Shown here: in pieces, positions 35,843 through 44,164 of the stretch | Numbering within the stretch: position 1 is the stretch's first letter | Layout of the letters: each line of letters opens with the position of its first letter | Source: Streptomyces wuyuanensis | GTDB taxonomy: Bacteria > Actinomycetota > Actinomycetes > Streptomycetales > Streptomycetaceae | Reading direction: 5' to 3' | NCBI RefSeq assembly: GCF_900103455.1 | Contig: NZ_FNHI01000001.1 | Span: forward strand, 496,001 to 560,000 | DNA length: 64,000 nt | Notes under the pieces: generated by a model | The model's database searches: none | What the model saw: only the letters and a program-made list of their open reading frames with translations | Told to the model about the DNA's origin: nothing | Made by a program: the position numbers and the translations under genes

Positions 35843-36235
35843 TCACACCGGCTCCGTACGGCCGAACAACCCCGCGTGCCCCGGGGGGAGTTGGGTAAGG
35901 ATCCGGCGCAGAAGGGCGTCGTCCGCCACCTCGGCCACGATGCCGAGCACGGCCGTGACGGCGCGCCGGGCCTCGCCGAAGTCGCCGTGGTCGCGGGCCG
36001 CGACCGCTTCGACGAAGCCCCGGGGGGTGAGGGGTTCGCTCGCCGGCGGGCCGCCCGTCAGCAGCGGGCCGCACTGGTGCGGCAGCAGTCGGGCGAGATC
36101 GCTGCGGTCGTCGCCCACGAGATGGGCGCCCAGGACGTCCAGGACGCTCTCGACGGCCCGGGCGGCCTCCTGCCGCCTGACGTACCGGCCCCGTTCCCGC
36201 ACCTGGTCCAGCAACGCTTCCAATCGGCTCTTCAT
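35843..36235 (-). CDS. DUF2267 domain protein
   Basis: A 130-residue helical protein matching DUF2267: ARAVESVLDVLGAHLVGDDRSDLARLLP, then FVEAVAAR and AVTAVLGIVAEVADDALLRRILTQLPPGHAGLF. Members are often stress-induced and of unknown function. A SigB-like promoter lies 73 bases upstream of the ATG. It neighbours two SigB-type sigma genes, in line with a general stress role. Confidence 0.82.
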   Translation of the reverse strand: MKSRLEALLDQVRERGRYVRRQEAARAVESVLDVLGAHLVGDDRSDLARLLPHQCGPLLTGGPPASEPLTPRGFVEAVAARDHGDFGEARRAVTAVLGIVAEVADDALLRRILTQLPPGHAGLFGRTEPV

Positions 36236-36557
36236 AGCGCGCTCCTTGCCGTGGTCGTTCTGCCGGCCCGCGCCGGAACAGTGCGGCCACTGAACGTGAT
36301 CATCCGGCTACCCGTGACGGCGGACGGTAATCACCCCGCGCGGGGCGGCATGACCCGAACGGCCCAGCGGAGCCCGGTCGCGGGCCGACCGGAGTCCCCT
36401 CGTGACGTGCCCGGCGCGGGACAGAACGGACGGAACGCACATGAGGTCCCCGGGTGCGTGGTAGACGAACGGGCGTCCCCGGGCGTCCGGAACGGCCGTT
36501 CCGCAACCGCCTGCGGGGCGCTGCCCCGTGGCAGCCACGGCCGAAGGGAAAGTGAAC
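36236..36557. other. Divergent spacer, DUF2267 / GAF-ANTAR genes
   Basis: This 322-base gap contains the SigB-like promoter for the leftward gene and, at 36488-36503, a perfect 16-base palindrome CGGAACGGCCGTTCCG, about 55 bases upstream of the rightward start, a possible operator. No extra ORF is supported. Confidence 0.55.
36308..36332 (-). promoter_or_regulatory. SigB-like promoter of DUF2267 gene
   Basis: On the minus strand GATT, a 15-base spacer and GGGTAG fit the SigB-type consensus except for the last base. The predicted leader is about 65 bases. Confidence 0.6.
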
Positions 36558-37334
36558 ATGCTGGAGGAATCACCGTCGATCGTTCATGACGTCTCGGTCG
36601 CCGCTGCGGTCGGCCGCCGAACCCTGCCGCAGCGGCTGTGCGCCGCCTTCACCCAGTCGCTCGGTGCCCAGCGGGCGGCCCTGTCGTTCCTGCCCCGTAT
36701 GGAGCACTGGCGGCTGCTCCACGCCACCGACGAACCGGCCCTGCGCGGCGAGGCCACGCAGTTCACCCTCGGTGACGGTCCGTCCGTCAGCGCCGCCCTG
36801 CGCATGCGGCCCGTCCATGTGCGCGACATGCGCCGGGCGTCGTGCCGCGCAGGATCGCCGCTCAGTGACGGACTCGCCGACGTCCGCCAGGTGCTGGCGC
36901 TCCCGATGTACGTCCAGCACACGCCGGTCGGTGTGATCTGCCTGTACTACACCGGCCGTACCGAGGTGACGGACGCTCATATCGCCGAAGGCCAGCATGC
37001 CGCCGGTCTCGCACTCGACGCGCTGCTGCGCTGGCGTGCCGTGCACGGCAGCGACGAGTGCGACTGCCCGGTGTGGACCACCGACACACGGGCGGCGCGC
37101 TGGGAGCGCATCCATCAGGCCGCCGGGTACCTCGCGGCGCGTGAGGAGTGCCCGGTGGCCGAGGCGCTGTCCATGCTCCAGGCCGCCGGTGCGCGGGACG
37201 GGCTCTCCCTGCTGGACGTGTCCGACGCCCTGCTGCAGCCGCGGGACGCCCTCGCGCACGACGTGCCCGCACCGGGAGCGGGTCGTCCGGTGCCGGCCGC
37301 CACCGGCCCCGGGGCGCACGCGGCGCTCCCGTAG
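36558..37334 (+). CDS. GAF and ANTAR domain RNA-binding regulator
   Basis: A 258-residue protein. The GAF domain spans about residues 20-155 (HWRLLHATDEPALRG, QFTLGDGPSVSAALR, PVGVICLYYTG). The ANTAR domain follows at about 175-235 (RWERIHQAAGYLAAREECPV, EALSMLQAAGARDGLSLLDV). ANTAR proteins bind two-hexaloop RNA hairpins and prevent premature termination. The ATG at 36558 is preceded by GAAGGGAAAG. It is convergent with the second sigma factor gene; the RNA target is not evident here. Confidence 0.88.
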   Translation: MLEESPSIVHDVSVAAAVGRRTLPQRLCAAFTQSLGAQRAALSFLPRMEHWRLLHATDEPALRGEATQFTLGDGPSVSAALRMRPVHVRDMRRASCRAGSPLSDGLADVRQVLALPMYVQHTPVGVICLYYTGRTEVTDAHIAEGQHAAGLALDALLRWRAVHGSDECDCPVWTTDTRAARWERIHQAAGYLAAREECPVAEALSMLQAAGARDGLSLLDVSDALLQPRDALAHDVPAPGAGRPVPAATGPGAHAALP

Positions 37335-37367
37335 CCGGGCAGCTCCCGCGATCCGGTGGGCGGTGGG

Positions 37368-37393
37368 GCCGGCCGGTGACGCACCGGGCCGGC
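37368..37393. terminator. Hairpin between convergent GAF-ANTAR and sigma genes
   Basis: GCCGGCCGGTG and CACCGGGCCGGC pair with one bulged base around a three-base loop. It lies between the two stop codons and could serve both transcripts. Confidence 0.5.
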
Positions 37394-37407
37394 GCCGCGC
37401 CGCCCGC

Positions 37408-38412
37408 TCAGTCCCGCGTCAGTTGCGCGCGCAGCCGGGTCAGTGCGCGGTTGAGCAGCCGCGACACGTGCATCTGCGAGATCCCGAGCTCGGCGCCGAT
37501 CCGGGACTGGCTCATGTCGTGGCCGAACCGCAGCGTGATGATCGTGCGTTCACGCTCCGGGAGCGCCGCGACGAGCGGACCGAGCGCGGTCAGGTTCTCC
37601 ACGCGCTCCAGTTCCTCGTCGTCGAAGCGGACGTGGTCGGCGAGGGCGTCCGCCGGATCCCCGTCGTCGACGGGGGCGTCCAGGGAGGTGGCCCGGTACC
37701 CGTTGGCCGCCTGCAGCCCCCGGTCGACGTCCCCCGCCTCGATGCCGAGGTGCTCGGCGAGCTCGGCGCAGGTCGGCGGCCGGCCCAGCTCCTGCTCCAG
37801 TGCCGACCCGGCGGTCCGCAGGGTCAGCCGGAGCTCCTGCTGCCGGCGCGGCACCCGTACCGCCCAGACGTGGTCGCGGAAGTACCGTTTGATCTCGCCG
37901 GTGATGGTGGGCAGGGCGTACGTGGTGAACTCGACGCCGCGCGTCGGGTCGAAGCGGTTGATGGCCTTGATGAGGCCGACGGTGCCCACCTGCATGACGT
38001 CCTCCCAGGACTCGCGGCGGATGTGCAGACGCCCGGCGGCGTGGCGTACCAGGGCCGGATTGAGCTCCACGAGCGTGTTGCGGACGTACGAGTACTCGGG
38101 CGTGCCCTCCTCCAGCGCGTCCAGCCGTTCGAACAGCGGCTTGGACAGGGCGCGGGCGTCCGCGGGTGCGAGCGCGGTGAGGTCCGTGACGCCGTCCAGG
38201 GCGTCCAGTTCGTCGAAGGCGTCCGGTCCGTCCGGTCCTTCGAGGGCGGACCGCCGCGCGGCGCGGGACGCGGCAGCGGGACCGGGCTCTGCCGGTCCGC
38301 TGCCGCGTATCCGCGCCGCCCGGGTGAAGAGTTGCGCGGGCTGTGCGTCGTCGGGCTCGTCATCGCAGGCTCCATTCCTCAGGGGCGCCCGCGGCCGCCA
38401 CGAGCGCGACAC
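37408..38412 (-). CDS. SigB/SigF-family RNA polymerase sigma factor (second paralogue)
   Basis: A 334-residue alternative sigma factor similar to that at 34816. It contains YVRNTLVELNPALVRHAAGR, EDVMQVGTVGLIKAINRFD, EFTTYALPTITGEIKRYFRD and an HTH ending QSRIGAELGISQMHVSRLL. It has a longer proline/alanine-rich N-terminus (about 75 residues). The GTG at 38412 begins only about 11 bases downstream of a SigB-like -10 box, so it may be leaderless, or a downstream start may be used. Self-activation or activation by its paralogue is likely. Confidence 0.9.
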   Translation of the reverse strand: MSRSWRPRAPLRNGACDDEPDDAQPAQLFTRAARIRGSGPAEPGPAAASRAARRSALEGPDGPDAFDELDALDGVTDLTALAPADARALSKPLFERLDALEEGTPEYSYVRNTLVELNPALVRHAAGRLHIRRESWEDVMQVGTVGLIKAINRFDPTRGVEFTTYALPTITGEIKRYFRDHVWAVRVPRRQQELRLTLRTAGSALEQELGRPPTCAELAEHLGIEAGDVDRGLQAANGYRATSLDAPVDDGDPADALADHVRFDDEELERVENLTALGPLVAALPERERTIITLRFGHDMSQSRIGAELGISQMHVSRLLNRALTRLRAQLTRD

Positions 38413-38422
38413 GCAAGCGCGA

Positions 38423-38447
38423 CTACCCGTGGTGACGATGCCTACAC
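38423..38447 (-). promoter_or_regulatory. SigB-like promoter of second sigma factor gene
   Basis: On the minus strand GTGT, a 15-base spacer and GGGTAG match the SigB consensus except for the last base. The predicted start point falls four to five bases before the GTG at 38412. Confidence 0.65.
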
Positions 38448-38479
38448 GTGGAGTGACACAAATGTGGTCCCGAGCCGGT

Positions 38480-40603
38480 TCACGTGATGTCCGCCCCCAC
38501 CCGGGGCGGCGCCTCGCGCACCGGCTCGCGGCTCAGCCGCCCCGGCCACCAGGCCGCGCGGCCGATGTCCCTGACGAGCGCCGGGACCAGCAGGGACCGG
38601 ACGACGAGGGTGTCGAGCAGGACTCCGAAGGCGACGATGAAGGCGATCTGGACCAGGAACGCCAGGGGGATGACGGCGAGCGCGGCGAAGGTCGCGGCGA
38701 GCACGACGCCCGCGGAGGTGATGACCCCGCCGGTCGCGGTGAGCCCGCGCAGGACGCCCGCGCGCGTGCCGTGCAGGAGGGACTCCTCGCGGACCCGGGA
38801 CATCAGGAAGATGTTGTAGTCCACTCCGAGGGCCACCAGGAACACGAACCCGTACAGCGGCACCGAGGCATCGGTGCCCGAGAACCCGAACACGTCCTGG
38901 AACACCAGCGCCGAGACGCCCAGCGTCGCGAGGAAGTTGAGGGCGACCGTCGCCACGAGCAGCACCGGCACCAGCACGGACCGGAGCAGCGCGACGAGGA
39001 TGAGCAGGATGACCACGAGCACGACCGGCACGATCAGCAGGCGGTCGCGCTCGGCGGTCCGCTGGGTGTCGTACTGCTGCGCCGTGTATCCGCCCACCAG
39101 GGCGTCCGCGCCGGGTACGGCGTGCACCGCCTCGCGCAACCGAACCACCGTGTCCTTGGCGGCGTCGCTGTCGGCGGCGTCCTCCAGGGTGACGTCGATC
39201 CGGACCTTCCCGCCGGCCACCAGCGGCTCTCCGGCGCCCGGACGCTCGGACGCGGTCGCGGGGGCGGCGGAGTCCACGCCGTCGGTCGCGGCGGCGGCGG
39301 CCGTCACCTCGCCGACGCGGCCGGCGTCGGCGACGACGACGGCCGGGTTGCCCGAGCCGCCCGGGAAGTGCTCGCCGAGGACGGCCTGCGCGGTGACGGA
39401 CGGCGCGTCGTTCACGAAGATCTCGTCCAGGGGCACCCCCTTGGCCACGAGGCCGGGGGCGAAGGCCGCACACGCCAGCAGTCCGGCGAGCGTGGCCGCC
39501 CAGACCTTGCGCGGGGCGCGGTCCACCAGCGCGGCGACGCGGGACCAGATGCCCCGCCCCGATGTGCCGTCGCCGGCCGGCTGCCCGGGGCGGGCGGGCC
39601 AGTACGCGGCCCGCCCGAGCAGGACCAGCACGGCCGGCAGGAAGGTGAGGGTGCTGAAGACGGCGCAGACGATGCCGATGGCGCCGACCGGGCCGAGGGC
39701 GCGGTTGTTGGTCAGATCGCTGAAGAGGAGTGCGAGGAGCCCGAGGGCGACGGTGGCCGCACTCGCCACGACGGGCCCGGTGGACCGGCGCAGCGCGGCT
39801 CGCATGGCGGCGAACCGGTCCCGGTTCCCGGCCAGTTCCTCCCGGTAGCGAGCCGTCAGCAGGAGCGCGTAGTCGGTGGCGGCGCCGATGACGAGGATGG
39901 AGAGGATGCCCTGCACCTGGCCGTCGACCCGCACCACGTCGCGGTCGGCGAGCGCGTAGACGACGGCGCAGGCCAGGCCGAGGGCGAGGACCGCGCCGGC
40001 GATCACCACCAGCGGCAGCAGCAGGCTGCGGTACACGAGCAGCAGGATCAGCAGCACGGTGGCGAGGGCGACCCCGAGCAGCAGGCCGTCGATCCCCGCG
40101 AAGGCGTCGGACAGATCGGCCTGCGTGGCGGCCGGCCCGGCGATGTGGGCCGCCGTGCCGGGAACCCGGTCCGCCGCCTCGCGCAACGCCGCCAGGACGC
40201 CGGGGAGTTCCTCGCCCAGGTCGGGCCGGAGCTGGACGACGCCCTGGAGGGCCCGGCCGTCCTCGGCGGGGAGGGCGGGGGACACGGGGCCCGCGGTGCC
40301 GGGCGCGCCCTCGACCGAGGCCAGGGCCTCGGTCGCCGACCGTTGCGTCGCCGGGTCCACGGTTCCGCCGTCCTCGACGGTCCAGACGACGATCGCCGGG
40401 AGGGTCTCGTCCCGCCGGAACGCCTCCTGGGCGTCGACGACCCGAGTGGACTCGGCGCTGCGGGGCAGGAAGGCCGCCTGGTCGTTGGTGGCGACCTCGC
40501 CGAGCTTTCCGGCGTACGGGCCGAGGACGGCGCCGCAGCCGAGCCAGGCGACCAGCAGGAGGAGCGGTACCAGCCTGCGGGCCAGTCGTGAGGAGGGGGA
40601 CAT
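38480..40603 (-). CDS. MMPL-family RND transporter
   Basis: A 707-residue RND-type exporter with two homologous halves, each with a large outward loop after TM1 and a bundle of five helices (QGILSILVIGAATDYALLLTARYREE; YGFVFLVALGVDYNIFLMSRVREE). The GAATDYALLL and LGVDYNIFL sites mark the proton-relay aspartates of TM4 and TM10. It is an ActII-3-like lipid or drug exporter driven by proton motive force. The ATG at 40603 has GGGAG; an ATG at 40651 lies directly against a MarR-type operator and would be leaderless. A marR gene lies upstream on the same strand. Confidence 0.92.
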   Translation of the reverse strand: MSPSSRLARRLVPLLLLVAWLGCGAVLGPYAGKLGEVATNDQAAFLPRSAESTRVVDAQEAFRRDETLPAIVVWTVEDGGTVDPATQRSATEALASVEGAPGTAGPVSPALPAEDGRALQGVVQLRPDLGEELPGVLAALREAADRVPGTAAHIAGPAATQADLSDAFAGIDGLLLGVALATVLLILLLVYRSLLLPLVVIAGAVLALGLACAVVYALADRDVVRVDGQVQGILSILVIGAATDYALLLTARYREELAGNRDRFAAMRAALRRSTGPVVASAATVALGLLALLFSDLTNNRALGPVGAIGIVCAVFSTLTFLPAVLVLLGRAAYWPARPGQPAGDGTSGRGIWSRVAALVDRAPRKVWAATLAGLLACAAFAPGLVAKGVPLDEIFVNDAPSVTAQAVLGEHFPGGSGNPAVVVADAGRVGEVTAAAAATDGVDSAAPATASERPGAGEPLVAGGKVRIDVTLEDAADSDAAKDTVVRLREAVHAVPGADALVGGYTAQQYDTQRTAERDRLLIVPVVLVVILLILVALLRSVLVPVLLVATVALNFLATLGVSALVFQDVFGFSGTDASVPLYGFVFLVALGVDYNIFLMSRVREESLLHGTRAGVLRGLTATGGVITSAGVVLAATFAALAVIPLAFLVQIAFIVAFGVLLDTLVVRSLLVPALVRDIGRAAWWPGRLSREPVREAPPRVGADIT

Positions 40604-40654
40604 GGCACTCCCGGTTCGTGTGCGTGTTTCACCCACGGGTGTTTCACTCATCGA

Positions 40655-40675
40655 CTATCTCAATGATTGAAATAG
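40655..40675. promoter_or_regulatory. MarR-type operator upstream of the MMPL gene
   Basis: CTATCTCAAT-G-ATTGAAATAG is a 21-base inverted repeat with nine of ten positions paired, containing the TTGA/TCAA core typical of MarR sites. It lies 52 bases upstream of the ATG at 40603 and is very AT-rich for this genome, so it probably overlaps the promoter. Confidence 0.75.
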
Positions 40676-40893
40676 TTTGGCATGCGCCGGCCCCGGTCCG
40701 GGTGAGGGGGTACTCCGGGCCGGGCCTTCCGGCGGGAGCCGCCCGCCCACGCGCGGCGCGTCGCCGTCCTCCTCTTCGGCGGAATGGCCGCCGGCGGATG
40801 CCCCGCGGTCGCGTCGGAATGCCCGCGGTCCGGCGGGCGCCCCGCGGTCCGGCAGAGGTCCGCGGCCGACGGCCCCTGACGGCCCTTTGGGGG

Positions 40894-41412
40894 TCAGCCG
40901 CGGTCGGACAGCCGGTCCAGCTCCTCGTTCATCGCGTTCAGGAAGCGCAGCACGACGGCCAGTTCGTCACCGCTGAAGCCCTCCCGGGCCCGGGCCGTCG
41001 CCTCGGCGAGCGGCAGGAAGTGCGCACGGGCGGCGGACCTTCCGTGTGCCGCGTAGTGCAGATGGACGACCCGGCGGTCCTTGCTGTCGCGGGATCTGCG
41101 GATGTGGCCCGCCCGCTCCAGCCGGTCGAGGCATGCCGTCACGGCACCGGAGGTCAGTCCGAGGTGCTCCCGCAGCCGCCCGGGGGTCAGCGGGGCGTCG
41201 GAGTCCAGGATCGCGGCGAGCGCCTGGACGTCGGTGGCGTGCAGTCCCTGGGTGGCGGCGAACGCGTGGACCAGCCGGTTCATCTCGCCGTTCATACGGC
41301 GCAGCTGCACGGCGAACGCCTGCAGACCGGGGCCCGCGGCACCCGCTGTCCCGCCGCTTCGGGTGGAGGCGGTGGCGGTGTCCGCCGGCCCCGTCTCGTT
41401 CGTACTCGCCAC
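40894..41412 (-). CDS. MarR-family transcriptional regulator
   Basis: A 172-residue winged-helix regulator: MNRLVHAFAATQGLHATDVQ, wHTH LREHLGLTSGAVTACLDRLE and the wing RSRDSKDRRVVHLHY. It lies upstream of the MMPL exporter on the same strand, with a 290-base gap containing a MarR-type palindrome, so it most likely represses the exporter until a ligand is present. An alanine/threonine-rich N-terminal tail of about 28 residues precedes the first helix. A copy of the palindrome is not seen in front of its own gene. Confidence 0.92.
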   Translation of the reverse strand: MASTNETGPADTATASTRSGGTAGAAGPGLQAFAVQLRRMNGEMNRLVHAFAATQGLHATDVQALAAILDSDAPLTPGRLREHLGLTSGAVTACLDRLERAGHIRRSRDSKDRRVVHLHYAAHGRSAARAHFLPLAEATARAREGFSGDELAVVLRFLNAMNEELDRLSDRG

Positions 41413-41481
41413 ACGCTCAGCCTATAGACCGGCGCACGGCCTCCTGCGTCGCCGGGTCCGCCGGCCGCCTCGGGGCGCCCG

Positions 41482-41850
41482 TCAGGACGGGGTCCCCGCC
41501 CCCTTGACGGCGGTGAGCGCCGCCGCCACGTCGGGGTGGACCGCCGTCGTCAGACTCAGTCCGGTGAGGTCGAACAGCTTGGCGACGGGCGGTGTCGGAG
41601 CGGCGAGGTGCAGATCGCCGCCCGTGGCCCGGGTCTCGCGGGTGGCCCGTATCAGCACGTTCAGCCCCGAGGAGTCCATGAAGCCGACGGCGGACAGGTC
41701 CAGTACGAGGTGGCGGCGGCCGTGGAGCGCCTGGTTCGCCAGGTGGTGGTGGAGCAGCGTCGCCGTGTCCACGTCCAGTTCGCCGCGGATGGTCACCACC
41801 GCCGTGCTGGGGTCGTGGATCCCGACCTCGACGTCCAGGTTCTGTTCCAT
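41482..41850 (-). CDS. STAS-domain anti-anti-sigma factor
   Basis: A 122-residue SpoIIAA-like protein: TAVVTIRGELDVDTATLLHH, then LVLDLSAVGFMDSSGLNVLI with the phosphorylatable serine in FMDSSGLN. The ATG at 41850 has GGAGG ten bases upstream; a GTG three codons earlier is too close to it. It is divergent from a PP2C phosphatase gene (42140), a natural partner that would dephosphorylate it. The spacer contains a 14-base palindrome. Confidence 0.9.
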   Translation of the reverse strand: MEQNLDVEVGIHDPSTAVVTIRGELDVDTATLLHHHLANQALHGRRHLVLDLSAVGFMDSSGLNVLIRATRETRATGGDLHLAAPTPPVAKLFDLTGLSLTTAVHPDVAAALTAVKGAGTPS

Positions 41851-42002
41851 GGGGGGCACGCCTCCGCTTTCGGATGTTTCGTTCGGCCGCGTCCGCTACG
41901 GGCGCCGCGGTGTGGGTCGCACACACCCGTGCTGACCGGAGCACGTGTGCCCCGTGCCGCCGTTCGCACACCTCCCCCGGCTGAGTTTCCGTCCGGACAT
42001 CA

Positions 42003-42016
42003 TTGTCACGTGACAA
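42003..42016. promoter_or_regulatory. 14-bp perfect palindrome, candidate operator between STAS and PP2C genes
   Basis: TTGTCACGTGACAA is perfectly symmetrical, with near-symmetrical flanks (CAT/ATG). It lies in the divergent spacer between the STAS gene and the PP2C gene, and its AT-rich ends stand out. Confidence 0.55.
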
Positions 42017-42139
42017 ATGTTGCTTCCGGTTCGTAGAATCACATGCTCGTGCCCGGCGTCGTGGCCCCGATGTCTGTGGATGCGTGCACACTGACGGCAT
42101 GCTGGGCTTGTACTCCCGGCACGACGAGAATCGGATGAC

Positions 42140-43336
42140 GTGGACAAGTTCGCTGCCCTTGAGCAGGCCTTGCGCGGTGCCGCTCCCCACACCCTGCTGG
42201 ACGTGACGAGCGCCGCTTTCGTCGAGCGGTACGGCACCGCCGTGGTGGAACTGCGGCTGGCCGACTACGGAATGCGCTCACTGCAGACCGTGGATCCCGG
42301 CCCCGGCACATCGGAACCCGTGCCGATCGACGGCAGCCCCCAGGGGCGTGCCTTCGGCTCCCAGGAGCCGCACGTCACCGAGGACGGCGAGGGCCGGGTC
42401 GCCGTGCATCTGCCCGTCACCGTGCGCGGCGACCGGCTCGGCGTGCTGACGGTGCGGATGGCCGCCGACGCCTTCACCGAGGCCGACCTCCCGGACCTCC
42501 GGCTGGCCTGCGAGGCCCTCGGCCACGAGATGCTCGTCGCCGAGCGCGACACGGACCTCTACGTCCTGGCCCGCCGCACGGCACGGCTGACCCTCGCGGC
42601 CGAGATGCAGTGGCAGCTGCTCCCGGGCCGCGCCTGCGCACGGGACGAGTTCGCGCTCGGCGCGCAGCTGGAACCGGCCTACGCGATCTTCGGCGACAAC
42701 TACGACTGGTCCGTGTCGTCCGACCATCTCACCGTCGCCGTCACCAACGGCATGGGCGACGGCATCGAGGCGGCCCTCCTCAGCAACCTCGCCGTCAACG
42801 CCCTGCGCAACGCACGCCGCGCGGGCCTCGGACTCGCCGACCAGGCCGCCCTCGCCGACCAGGCCGTCTACGCCCACTACCGTGGCCGGGCCTACGTGTC
42901 CGTCCTCCTGCTGCGCTTCGAATTCGCCACGGGCGAGGTCGAGGTCATCGACGCCGGGTCGCCGAGGCTGTGGCGGCTGCGCGACCGCGAGGTGGAGCCC
43001 GTCCCGTTCGACGCGCAACTGCCGCTGGGCATGTTCGAGGAGACGGTGTACGTGCCGGAGCGGTTCACCGTACGCCCCGGCGACCGTCTGCTGTTCGGGA
43101 GCGACGGCGTCTACGAAACCCTGTCCCTCGCGGGAGAGGCCTACGGCCACCGGGTCCTCGCGCGTACGCTGCTGGCCACGAGCCTCCTGCCGCCCACCCA
43201 GGTCCCCGGGGCCGTGCTGCGCGAGCTGGCCGGTCACCGCGGCGACCGGCCCCTCGACGACGACGCGCTCGTGGTCTGCCTCGACTGGTACGGGCGGGGG
43301 AGGGGTCCGGGCGGCGCCCCGCAGACCGCCCGCTGA
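42140..43336 (+). CDS. PP2C-type (SpoIIE) serine phosphatase
   Basis: A 398-residue protein with an N-terminal GAF-like sensor region (about residues 1-150; VERYGTAVVELRLADYGMRS) and a SpoIIE-type PP2C domain (about 165-385). Expected acidic metal sites appear as AIFGDNYDWSVSSDHLTVAV and NGMGDGIEAALLSNLAVNAL, with FGSDGVYET and DDDALVVCLDW at the end. The first motif reads FGDNYDW rather than the usual GGDWYD. It probably dephosphorylates a STAS protein, perhaps that at 41482. The GTG lacks a clear Shine-Dalgarno sequence. Confidence 0.88.
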   Translation: MDKFAALEQALRGAAPHTLLDVTSAAFVERYGTAVVELRLADYGMRSLQTVDPGPGTSEPVPIDGSPQGRAFGSQEPHVTEDGEGRVAVHLPVTVRGDRLGVLTVRMAADAFTEADLPDLRLACEALGHEMLVAERDTDLYVLARRTARLTLAAEMQWQLLPGRACARDEFALGAQLEPAYAIFGDNYDWSVSSDHLTVAVTNGMGDGIEAALLSNLAVNALRNARRAGLGLADQAALADQAVYAHYRGRAYVSVLLLRFEFATGEVEVIDAGSPRLWRLRDREVEPVPFDAQLPLGMFEETVYVPERFTVRPGDRLLFGSDGVYETLSLAGEAYGHRVLARTLLATSLLPPTQVPGAVLRELAGHRGDRPLDDDALVVCLDWYGRGRGPGGAPQTAR

Positions 43337-43390
43337 CCGGTAACGCCGGCATCCGGTCGGTGCGCGACGCCGTCCGCCGCGCGGCCGTCG

Positions 43391-43888
43391 CTACGCAGGC
43401 CGCACGGAACCGCCCTCCGGACCGTGGTTGCGGGCGCCGTCCGCCTCCACGGCCTCCCGGAACCCGTGGAGGCCCTCCAGCAGCGCGGTACGGGAGGCAG
43501 GGTCCATCGCCTCGATGGCCGCCAGCAGGACCTCCTCGCGCTGGGCGCGCAACTCGCCGAGGTACGCCCGCCCGTGTCCGGTCAGCCGGATCGTCAGCTC
43601 CCTGCGGCTCACCGGGCTGGGGGTGCGCTCGACGAGGCCCATGGCCTCCAGCCGGTCGCACAGCCTGCTGACCGAGGACGGCGCCGAGCCCAGGACGTCG
43701 CCGAGCGTGCGCAGATTGATCCCGTCGGCCCGCTCCAGGCTGTACAGCACCCGGAGCTGGGAGGCGGAGACGGCCGAGGCGGTGTCCCGGCCCCGCTCCC
43801 ACAGGATCTCGAGCATCTCGATGACGTCGCACGCGGCCCGTGCCGCATCGGTGGCCCGCCGCGAGTGTGGAGCCGGACTCGTGCTCAT
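43391..43888 (-). CDS. MarR-family transcriptional regulator (twin 1)
   Basis: A 165-residue winged-helix protein: ASQLRVLYSLERADGINLRT, HTH LGDVLGSAPSSVSRLCDRLE and wing VSRRELTIRLTGHGRAYL. Compared with classic MarR the wing is short. It is a close paralogue of the gene at 44165-44665, with the same ASQLRVLY and INLRTLG blocks. GGAGTG precedes the ATG at 43888. A motif shared with the twin lies about 150 bases upstream. Confidence 0.9.
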   Translation of the reverse strand: MSTSPAPHSRRATDAARAACDVIEMLEILWERGRDTASAVSASQLRVLYSLERADGINLRTLGDVLGSAPSSVSRLCDRLEAMGLVERTPSPVSRRELTIRLTGHGRAYLGELRAQREEVLLAAIEAMDPASRTALLEGLHGFREAVEADGARNHGPEGGSVRPA

Positions 43889-44035
43889 GCCGTGACACTC
43901 CAAATCAGACGTGCTCCGCCGATGCCGCGGACCCGGTGCCGCGCCCCGCCTCTCGCGCGCCGGTGCCGGGCCGGGACCCGGGCCGGGTGTCCGGTGGGCC
44001 GGCGTCGTCGCGCGGGCACGCGGCACGTAGGTGGG

Positions 44036-44046
44036 GCAACCATATC
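44036..44046 (-). promoter_or_regulatory. Shared motif GATATGGTTGC upstream of MarR twin 1
   Basis: The same 11 bases occur upstream of both tandem MarR-type genes (here and at 44753-44763), while the flanks differ. It could be part of a promoter or an operator recognised by these regulators. Confidence 0.45.
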
Positions 44047-44164
44047 CCTCCACCGCCTACCCGCCCGGCCGCGGATCCTTGTGCCGCTGAGGGAGCGATC
44101 CGGTGTCGCCGGCGTGAAGAACGTCCGTACACGGGCGACCGGCGGACGGCGCGCGGCGGGGAAG

